Of a stretch of DNA of 64,000 nt, positions 56,290 to 64,000 are shown piece after piece. Source of the stretch: Orientallactaga sibirica (Eukaryota; Chordata; Mammalia; Rodentia; Dipodidae); assembly GCA_036365145.1 (NCBI GenBank), contig JAEOAD010000982.1:4924001-4988000 (forward strand), read 5' to 3'. Position numbers and translations under genes: made by a program. Every line of letters starts with the position of its first letter. The first letter of the stretch is position 1. The notes beneath the pieces were generated by a model. It ran no database searches. It was not told the DNA's origin and worked only from the letters and a program-made list of their open reading frames with translations.

Positions 56290-56599
56290 GTTATCTATTG
56301 CTGTGTGCACATTACTGTAAATATTTAAAAATTACTCACTAAATAACTCACTGATGGACTTGGGAGTTGTACCTCACTCATTTGGATGAAAATCACAATA
56401 TGGTGGCAGGAGCCTGTGGAGAAGGCACTGCTTCACTCCTAGCTGGAAGTGTGCCTCACTACTCTCCTAGGCATTTCTTAATCTGATCCAGTTGACAATC
56501 AACAATGGATGGGCTCATTGAAGACATTAAGCCATGGTGATTCTGTGATAAGCTGCACATCTGGCAAAAGAGGAAAGCTATGGAATCGGCCTGGCCTAC

Positions 56600-57215
56600 A
56601 ACAGAGAAATGGCTCAGAAGATGAACTTCTTGATGCTAAACAAGTGAATAGATCTGTGCCAGAGATGTCTGTGATGGTGATTCCAAAGACAATTGTATCA
56701 TGAGGGCTCTCACCTAATGAATGGATCAATACTTTTAAAATATTTATTTATTTATTTATGAAAAAGAGAGAGATGCAAAGAAAGAAAGAGTGAGAGAGAC
56801 TAATTGCACACCAGGACCTTACCACTACAAATGAACTCCAGATGCATGCTCCATCTTGTGCATCTAGCTTCATGTAGGTACTGGGTAATCGAACCCAGGT
56901 CCTTAGTTTTTGCAGGCAAGTATCTTAATCACTGAGACATGTCTCAAGCCCAGATTAATCTATTTGTAGATTCATAACATGAATATCATTTCATGCTAAA
57001 ATTTCAGAGGTGGTGGAATAAGTTCATCTTTGGAGGTGTATCTCACCCAGCATTGTATCCATCAGGATGTGAAGGGAACCTCTGTCACAAGCTCCTTATG
57101 CCATGGTATTCTGCCCAAGCACATGGGACCAAATAACTATGAACTGAACCTTCTGAAACCATTATATTATTCCCAACAGATTTTTAGTCACAACAATACA
57201 AAAGTAACTAGTACC
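56600..57215 (+). mobile_element. MaLR-like LTR, sense, split by a SINE
   Basis: TATCATGAGGGCTCTCACCTAATGAATGGATC precedes the SINE at 56736-56950. GCCATGGTATTCTGCCC, CCAAATAACTATGAACTGAACC, and an end near AAAAGTAACTAGTACC follow it. The pieces are in the correct LTR order, so one element was interrupted. Confidence 0.6.
56736..56950 (-). mobile_element. B2-like SINE inserted in LTR
   Basis: An antisense copy from TTAAAATATTTATTTATTTATTTATG to GACATGTCTCAAGCCC. The reversed head is diverged. Confidence 0.85.
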
Positions 57216-57810
57216 CCATCCAATGTAAGGAATATATTTAGGGTTCTAGGTGCACCCTCATGTTTCCTTCATGTATGATTACTGTTCTGGAAATGAACTT
57301 TAGATGTTTACCATTACCCTGGGTTTAAGTCATCACACTTAGTATACTGTACCCTCAGGATTCAACCTACCCAAAGCTCAGAAGCTGAGACTTTTCACAT
57401 TGGGAAAAGGAAATGGGAAGGATGCAGAAGATGCACAGATTTAAGGATGGGAGTAGACATGGCATTTTGGCACTAACAAATGTATCAATGATTAAATGAG
57501 GAGATTCTGTCAAAAGAAGTTTAGATGGCATAGATAATTATTGACCCAATTTAGCATCATACCTTGTTCTTTTTATGTTACAGAGTATGCATTTCAGCCT
57601 AAGGATATTGAAAGGTGTGGGATTTGGAGTTAAAGGAAGCTGATGCAGTCATGAGAGGAGAGATAAGTAAAGCTAGGGGAGAAATGGCAGAAACGGAGAA
57701 GAGAGGTTGTATGTTAAGGAAGTGTTGTGTGAGAACATTGGTGTTGACTTAGGTGTGGGGTCAGGGAGACAACCAATTCCTGGCTTCACAAGTTAGTTGA
57801 ATCTTGGTAT
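57216..57810. other. Unique DNA, no gene seen
   Basis: Purine-rich in part (57600-57730). No repeat or exon is recognised. Confidence 0.45.
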
Positions 57811-58010
57811 GGCATTAGTTACTTTTCTTGTTGCTATGTCAAAGTACCTGAACAAAACTTATGGAAGGTTTCCCCCTGACTCATACTTTGAGGTAATACT
57901 CTGTCATGATAGGAAAAGCATGGCAACAGAAGCATGAAGCAGCTGGTCATATTCAGTGCACAGTGAGGGGGCACAGAGAGATGAGTGCTGGTGCTCAGGT
58001 CATTTTCTCC
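57811..58010 (-). mobile_element. MaLR-like LTR fragment, antisense
   Basis: GGCATTAGTTACTTTTCTTGTTGCTATG and CCTGAACAAAACTTATGG mark the antisense 3' end. The rest is truncated where the L1 begins. Confidence 0.6.
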
Positions 58011-59160
58011 TTTAAAAAAAAACATTTCATTTTTCACATAACAGGTTATACTCTTTTATCCCTTTGGCTCTGACTCCATTTCCCTGGGTCTTCCTTCGTG
58101 GGGTTATGGTATTCACGGTGAATCATGAAGGTCTCAGTCAGTCTCTACAGGGTAGCAGGGGAAACTATACTTCCAGGTTGAGTTCTCTGCAGCCTCTGGA
58201 TTTATTCTTTAATGTGTTTTGATTGATCACTGTGTGTTTCACCATTGCCTCGGAGCTGGTTGTCAGGCTAGCAATAAGAGCCATACTCATGTTGCCACTT
58301 CTGGGCCCCAGGAGCTGTGGTAGAGATGGCATGTCCCATGGTAGGTTATTGTTTTGTCTTATAGATGGATCTTGGTTCTCCTCTGTTGTCTCTGCCACCT
58401 CTAAAATAAAACAGGGTTTCTAGGGAACTGATTCATGCTGTCTTCACTTTTGTGTAGTTCCTTCCCTATCCTCCATATTCCCTACCCCTCCAAGCCCCTA
58501 CCACCACCAATATTCTGTCCCTTCCCTGATGTGTATCTCTTCCTATCCTCTTTCTTCTCTCTCCTACTCTCATTCTGGTTTTATGCCCAGATTCCTGACT
58601 CTTACTCTAATTTGCACTCATCTGTGATGGATCCCAATTAGGAACCACAAATGAGAGACTTTATGTGGCATTTGTCTTTCTGTTCCTGTGTGAACTTGCT
58701 TAGAATGGCTTTTTCCAACTCTATCCATTTTCCTTCAAATGTCATTATTTCATTTTTCTTTACTGCTGAGTAGAAGTCCGTTATGCGTATATGTACCACA
58801 TTTTCATTCATGGGCATCTGGGATGGTTCCAGTTCCTAGCTATTGTGAATACAGTAGCAGTGAACATGGCTAAGCAAGTACCTCTGTAGTAAATAGTGGT
58901 ATATTTCCAGGTGTGATATAGCTGGATCAAATAGTAGATCTATTTTTACCTTTTTCAGGAATCTTCACACTGATTTCCATAGTGGTTGTACAACTTTACA
59001 CTCCCACCAGCAGTAAGGGCTCCTTTTTCCCCAAAGTCTCACCAGCATATGTTGTTATCGATTTTATTGACGAGTGCCCTCCTGACTGGAGTGAGATTAA
59101 AGTCTAAAAGTTGTTTTGATTTGCATTTCTATGATGACTAAAGATGTTGAGCATTTCTTA

Positions 59161-59210
59161 AAAAATATTTATGTATTTGAGAGAGGAAAAGAGGGAGTGA
59201 GAGAGAGATA

Positions 59211-59253
<43 letters not shown>

Positions 59254-59315
59254 CAGGCATACAAGTGCCTCTAGCCACTAGGAAGAAAAGAAAAGAAAAG
59301 AAAAGAAAAGAAAAG

Positions 59316-59350
<35 letters not shown>

Positions 59351-59468
59351 CCCTCCAGATGCATGTCTCATCTTGTGCATCTGGCTTTATGTGGGTACTG
59401 AGGAATTGGACCTTGGTGTTTAGACTTTGCAGGGAAGCATCTTAAGAGCTGAGCCATCTCTCTAGCCC
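59161..59468 (-). mobile_element. B2-like SINE with internal repeat expansions
   Basis: An antisense copy with a (GA)n run at about 59213-59249 and ten AAAAG units at 59286-59335 followed by an A-rich tract. The AAAAG block sits in the element's body, between GCCACTA and CTCCAGATGCATG, where other copies have GCAAATGAA. Confidence 0.9.
59286..59335 (+). repeat. (AAAAG)10 pentanucleotide repeat
   Basis: Ten perfect AAAAG units, followed by an A-rich stretch to 59350. Confidence 0.98.
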
Positions 59469-59548
59469 CGAACATCTCTTGAAATGTGTAATAACCATTT
59501 GTGTTTTTTCTTTTGAGAATTATTTGTTCAATTCTCTATCCCATTTTT

Positions 59549-59666
59549 TTTTTCATGGTAGCCCAGGCTGACCTGGAATTCACTCTGTAGTCTCAGGGTG
59601 GCCTCAGACTCACAATAATCCTCCTACCTCTGCCTCCTCAGTGCTGGGATTAAAGGCCTGTCACTT
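59549..59666 (-). mobile_element. B1 SINE, 5'-truncated, inserted in L1
   Basis: An antisense B1 lacking the final head bases (ends TTAAAGGCCTGTCAC). TCTATCCCATTTTTT precedes it and TCTACCCCATTTTT follows, a target duplication with one mismatch. Confidence 0.9.
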
Positions 59667-59701
59667 TCTACCCCATTTTTTGATTGGATTGTTTGATTTT
59701 T

Positions 59702-59910
59702 ATTATTATTATTTGTTTATTATTCATTAGAGACCTAGAGAGGGAAAGAGAGAGTGAGAATGGGTGTGCCAAGGCCTCTAGCCACTGCAAATGAACTCCA
59801 GACACATGTGCCCTATTGTGCATCTGGCTTATGTGGGACCTGGAGAATTGAACTGGGGTCCTCAGGCTTCACAGGCGAATGCTTTAACTGCTAAGCCACC
59901 TCTTCAGCCC
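59702..59910 (-). mobile_element. B2-like SINE inserted in L1
   Basis: An antisense copy from ATTATTATTTGTTTATTATTC to GCCACCTCTTCAGCCC. TTTGATTTTT and CTGATTTTTTT at its flanks may be the target duplication. Confidence 0.9.
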
Positions 59911-60060
59911 TGATTTTTTTATTTAGTATTTTGAGTGCTTTGTAGATTGTAGATATCAGACCTTTGTTGGAGGTATAGCTGGCGAAGATTTTCTTTCATT
60001 CTGTGGGTGTCTATTGACTTTTAGTTCAAGACCTTAGACCAAGGGATGGTGTCATCCACA

Positions 60061-60957
60061 GTTAGAGTGAGTCTTTGCACCTCATTTAACCTAATCTAGA
60101 AACTCCCTCACAAACATGCCCAGACATTTCTCTCCTAGGTGATTCTAGATCCTGTCACATTGTAGACTGAGATTAATCATCACAACTATCATTTGCTGTG
60201 ATTGGGAATCTCAGAGAACAAACAGGCACAGTAGATGCAGGAGGTAAAATTCAGTGTGCGAAATGATGTGGCTGGAGACTGCCAGGTGACTTGAGAGGGA
60301 GATAGGTAGCATTAGGCAGAGGCAGTTAGACAGAAAGGGCTGTAAGAGAAATATGAATCTTAATTTCGGTCTGCCAAGTAGAGATAGATCGTGGCTGCTT
60401 AACATCATACATTCACCCTGCTATCTGCAGCAACTGCCACAGAGCTGGAATTACTCAGGTGTATGCAGAGTTCAAGCTCAGCCTCTGCCAGACTCTGCAC
60501 CCAGGTGTGCTGGCTTCTTCTGGATTCAACCCTGGACCCAAAATAAAAAGCCTGGCTATTCTGAAGGGTTTTGGGTTTTCTCCTCTTTTCTAGCCCCTAG
60601 GCTGTTCATCTCCCAGCACTTGAGGTTTTTGCCACTTGTAAGGTTTTGTTCTTACCAGAAAGGATATTTTGTTATTCCCTTATCTTAAATCCTCTTTTTT
60701 ATGTCCTTTTCCCTATTTTTCTAAGCCAATTGACTTTTACATAGGTCCTTAGATTTTATGGATGTACCCTTTCCTCACCTTTTGGTTTCTGGATGGAATA
60801 AAATGTACTAATTCATAGAAATTATCCTTCTCTTATTTCATTTCTTTGGTAAAGCAGACATGAACTCAGGTCTTGAGGTTTGTGTTTGAATCCCCAAAAT
60901 AGCACCCCATCACAGATTCATCATATAGGATTGAAAATGGTGCTCATAAGAAAAGTC
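60061..60957. other. Unique or old-repeat DNA
   Basis: Motifs at 60085-60190 (CTAATCTAGAAACTCCCTC ... GATTCTAGATCCTGTCACATTG) recur in rodent LTR-type repeats. A 111-codon plus frame (60353-60688) is open but has no domain, no CpG enrichment and no clear splice sites. I do not call it a gene. Confidence 0.35.
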
Positions 60958-61155
60958 TGCATCTGGGGAAATTGCTCAGTGGTTAAAGGCTTGTGCTTGA
61001 AAGCTTACAAAGCTTACCAGCCCGAGATCCATTCCCAAGTACCCATGTAAAGTCAGACCCACAAAGTGGGACATGCATCTAGAATTTGTTTCCAGAGAAG
61101 AGGCCTGGCATGCCATTCTCCCTCTGTCTCTCAAATTAATTAATTAATTAATTAA
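60958..61155 (+). mobile_element. B2-like SINE with (TTAA)n end
   Basis: A diverged sense copy (TCTGGGGAAATTGCTCAGTGG). Its tail has become an AATT/TTAA repeat at 61134-61155 in place of the usual AAATAA. Confidence 0.78.
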
Positions 61156-62418
61156 AAAAATAAAGCCCAGGAACTAAACACATGAACATGTTTAGTTGTG
61201 GAAGATAATATAGACATTTATTAGAGGGATATTTTGTGAACAATACAGCTTAAGCAGAAGCAGGGATAGATACTTGGCAATGTCAAGAGTTGTCTACAGT
61301 ACTGTAATCACAGGGAAGAGTTTTATAGATATGTAGTGGGTGCAGAGTAAGAATTCTGCTAAACATTTTTAAAGTTCCAGGTTAGCACCCTGCTACAGAG
61401 AATTACCAATTACCTAGCATCACTGGTCTGTGGTAAATGCCTATAATTTTTTTATTACCTCTGCATGTGTTTTGAATATGAATTGGACTTTCTGTCAGCA
61501 GATGCCAGGCTCACTTGATCCAGATGTCTAACACATAGTCTCCTTGGATGATCACTACCTCATGGGGATAACTCCATGTAGATGAACTGATTAACCCTTC
61601 TGACATGCACAACCCTCTCAGTCGCAGTCCAACGCATGCCAACTTGCTTAAAAATCCACGAATAAAAACTTCAATAAAAACCCTACCCTAGACCAATAAA
61701 GGCATTACCCGTGAAACTCTCTCTCTGTCTTTCTCTATTTCTTCCTCTCCCTTTCTCCCTCTTTCCCTGTGACCTTCATTTGTGCTGTGTGACTCAAATA
61801 ATAATAATTCCAAATTGTACTCTGAACTGTACTTTCACCATGACCATATTTTCCCTGCAACAACACATGACGACAGTATTTTTTGACAAATGAGAATGAT
61901 ATATTGACAATGACATCATGGTCTGGAAGTAGAGTCCAGATGCAATATATAAAAGCCATAGTATGTACTCCTGGGTGGAGGCAGAGGACTTTTAAAACTT
62001 ATTTATTGTTATTATGTGTATGATTATGCTATAGTGGCCCATATGTCCACATTTTGCTGATCACAAAATCTCAGAACATGCTGAGATGGAATTGACTGTT
62101 TAATTGCTATATTTGTTCTCGATTATATTCAAGGTCTTTCCTGGGAAGGAGGATCTCTAGGGGTGTTGTGTTCACTTTTATGAGGAAGCATTCTTTCAGC
62201 AGCCAGGGCTTTCTGTGGAATGGAATGATTCAGTTGCCCCAGAGTACAATGTCATAAAAGCCCAATCACCACAATTCATTTAAGGTAAGGTAGATGTGCA
62301 CAGTTCCCATTTAGAGTGGAGGTGGTGGGCTGCTGTAGTACATTATGCAGAGCTCAGCTGTGAGCATGAGTATCCCTGTCTCCATATCTAAGTAAGGGCA
62401 CCCTGCTAATTGCAATAT

Positions 62419-62422
<4 letters not shown>
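61156..62422. other. Unique DNA, possible old LTR
   Basis: At about 61640-61720 the pattern CACGAATAAAAACTTCAATAAAAACC, CCAATAAAGGC, then CT-rich sequence resembles the R/U5 part of a retroviral LTR. No ends are definable. Other frames have no motif. Confidence 0.3.

Positions 62423-62476
<54 letters not shown>
62423..62476 (+). repeat. (TC)n microsatellite
   Basis: A pure CT run of about 54 bases. The minus frame 62311-62568 reads it as an RE repeat and is not a gene. Confidence 0.97.
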
Positions 62477-62478
<2 letters not shown>

Positions 62479-62584
62479 AGAGTTTCTCATTAAACCTGGA
62501 GTGATTGACCAGTGAGCACCAGCAAGTCTGTTGTCAGTTCCTTCAGCACCAGGGTTATAAGAATTCACAAACCTGTACAGCTTT

Positions 62585-62667
62585 TTGCATGTTTGCTGGG
62601 GATTGAACTCAGGTCCTCATGCTTATGTGTCTAGTGCTTTTACCCACTGAGCTATCTTCCCAGCCCA
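62585..62667 (-). mobile_element. URR1-like repeat, end fragment
   Basis: TTTGCTGGGGATTGAACTCAGG ... ACCCACTGAGCTATCTTCCCAGCCC is the common end of the TG-rich repeats at 12115, 16267, 20274 and 44975. Confidence 0.6.
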
Positions 62668-62920
62668 ATATCTCTTCTTATTACTACTGAAAGTTTTCAA
62701 TAGTTTTATGTGATTCTACCTCAATGTCTCAACCATTATATTTTTCTTATCTGAGGCTGAATACTAGACATTTAAAAACATGATTGCAAATTTTTCATAT
62801 AAATCAAAAACTTTCTCTTTGTTTATCCCTAAAATAAAGCTTTGTCCAAAAGCTAATCACTTTCAATTAAGTAGCATTTCTGCTATTCCTGGTGCAGTGA
62901 GTATTCTGAGAAGCTAAGAA

Positions 62921-63285
62921 GGGCTGGGGAGATGGCTTAGTGAGTAAAGTACTTGCTTTGCAAGTGTGAGTACTTGAGTTTGGATCTCCAGAACCCATAT
63001 AAAGCTGGACACTGTAGTAGTACCATCTGCTACCCCATCATGCAAAGGTAATAAGGAGAGCACAGAAAAGAATTATCCAGAAATGTATGGGCCAGATAGT
63101 GTGGTAAATGCATTGATTAATAACTGGCCCTACCTTAAGCAGGGCAGAAGGTGGGGACCAACACCAAAGTGGTTTTCGGACCTATACACACATGCTGTAT
63201 TATGGGTGTGCCTACACTTCCACATGAGCCTGTGCACACACATACATATACCACTTACACACACACAAAGAAGACTTCACAAAAA
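62921..63285 (+). mobile_element. B4-like composite SINE
   Basis: GGGCTGGGGAGATGGCTTAGTGAG head, then GAGTTTGGATCTCCAG, and a long CACA-rich end (63180-63270). The middle is diverged. Confidence 0.68.
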
Positions 63286-63367
63286 GGTCCAAATTGCTCT
63301 TTTTTATGTTAGACTAGAGAACAATCATCAGAGAGAAAAGTCCTAAAAAAAAATAAAAAATAAAGAA

Positions 63368-63512
63368 GCCGGGCGTGGTGGTGCACATGCCTTTAATCCC
63401 AGCACTTGGGAAGCAGAGTTAGGAGGAGCACTGTGAATTCAAGGCCACCCTGAGACTACATAATGAATTCCAGGTCAGCCTGGGCTAGAGTAAGACCCTA
63501 CCTTGAAAAAAA
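63368..63512 (+). mobile_element. B1 SINE
   Basis: A sense B1 with an intact GCCGGGCGTGGTGGTGCACATGCC head and an ACCTTGAAAAAAAA tail. ATAAAGAA occurs on both sides. Confidence 0.94.
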
Positions 63513-64000
63513 ATCACATAAAGAATTATGTAACAATAATTTAGGACATAGAAAATCATTACTTAAAATCTATATTTTGTGGCATTATACCCTGGTATAC
63601 TTGAGGAGATGGGTATATTAACTACCTTATAGCTAAATCACAAACTTGTAGGCAACATAAGCTGCAAATATGATATATTGGATTTTTCTTCTCCTTAATT
63701 ATATTTGCTTTTAGCCTCCTCTAAACATTATTAGTGTGAAGTGTTACACTAGGATAATTATTTCTTATAGGAAGTGCCATTCAAAAATTTAAATACTGTG
63801 TAATATTCACAGAGCTTAACTGTTCCTTCTGCAAACATAATGAAATGGTTATCAGTTAGGCACTTGACATGCCAGTCACTCTTAGAAATCATACATAAAA
63901 CTTCCCTTTGAGAGTTACAAGTGCATTCCAAAAGACTGCCTTCCCACGTACCCACCATCCTAAGAGATGCTTTTTTGAAAGGAGGAATTCCACAGATGGG
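63513..64000. other. Unique AT-rich DNA, no gene seen
   Basis: About 490 bases to the window end. The minus frame 63758-63958 has no motif. Confidence 0.5.

Larger units (their letters stand above)
58010..60060 (-). mobile_element. 5'-truncated L1 LINE with three nested SINEs
   Basis: The 3'UTR runs from about 58010 to 58660. Antisense ORF2 C-terminal blocks follow (GAATGGCTTTTTCCAACTC, GCTATTGTGAATACAG, GATTTCCATAGTGGTTGTAC, GATTTGCATTTCTATGATG, and further on TTGTAGATTGTAGATATCAGACC). Insertions at 59161-59468, 59549-59666 and 59702-59910 split it. It has no complete ORF. Confidence 0.82.

Noticed and set aside
60353..60688. 111-codon plus frame
   Set aside because: No domain, no CpG enrichment, no clear splice sites. 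An open frame of this size is expected by chance in 64 kb of both strands.
62311..62568. Minus frame with a long RE repeat
   Set aside because: It is the translation of the (TC)n run at 62423-62476.

Overview
This window is mammalian nuclear DNA, almost certainly from a rodent and probably from the jerboa/jumping-mouse lineage (Dipodoidea). Two things point there. A 7SL-derived B1 SINE occurs in many copies, with the head GCCGGGCGTGGTGG, the core TTTAATCCCAGCACTCGGGAGG and the tail CCTACCTCGAAAAACC. A very abundant B2-like tRNA-derived SINE begins GGGCTGGAGAGATGGCTTAG and ends in a CT-rich run plus AAATAA repeats. The rodent call is firm. The family-level call is inference from SINE consensus memory and was not checked against a database. 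There are no bacterial genes, operons, CRISPR arrays or phage-like features.

The window holds no complete protein-coding gene. Nearly all long open frames run through SINEs, LINE 3' ends or microsatellites and are chance frames. The best coding candidates are two short segments on the minus strand, at 14171-14361 and 12473-12602. Each lies between plausible splice sites, and spliced together they keep one open frame of about 107 codons. The first is also richer in CpG than its surroundings. A third, weaker minus-strand candidate is at 9015-9243. I do not recognise the gene.

Layout. 1-4450: a 5'-truncated minus-strand L1 with two SINEs inserted, then a B1. 4450-9300: scattered SINEs, B4-like composite elements and an LTR-like piece. 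9000-14900: the candidate exons among LTR and SINE copies and compound microsatellites. 15000-21000: TG-rich rodent repeats and a broken minus-strand L1. 21000-28000: mostly unique AT-rich DNA, with a TAAT-rich palindromic cluster near 22.7 kb and three consecutive SINEs near 24 kb. 28000-36400: an L1 3' end, MaLR-like LTRs, and a second L1 carrying readable ORF2 C-terminal sequence. 36900-39000: repeat-poor AT-rich DNA. 39000-46000: LTRs, an L1 3' end, and an ancient L1 split by a segment holding a perfect 17-bp hairpin. 46000-54600: B4-like SINEs, CA repeats, unique DNA and an MLT1-like LTR. 54609-54648: a perfect 40-bp palindrome. 55000-64000: LTR pieces, a heavily nested L1 and microsatellites.

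All six recognisable younger L1 segments lie on the minus strand, and all ten clear B4-like composite SINEs lie on the plus strand. Many SINEs still have target-site duplications, which lets the order of insertion be read. The window is best read as an intron of a large gene or an intergenic region, with at most a few small exons.
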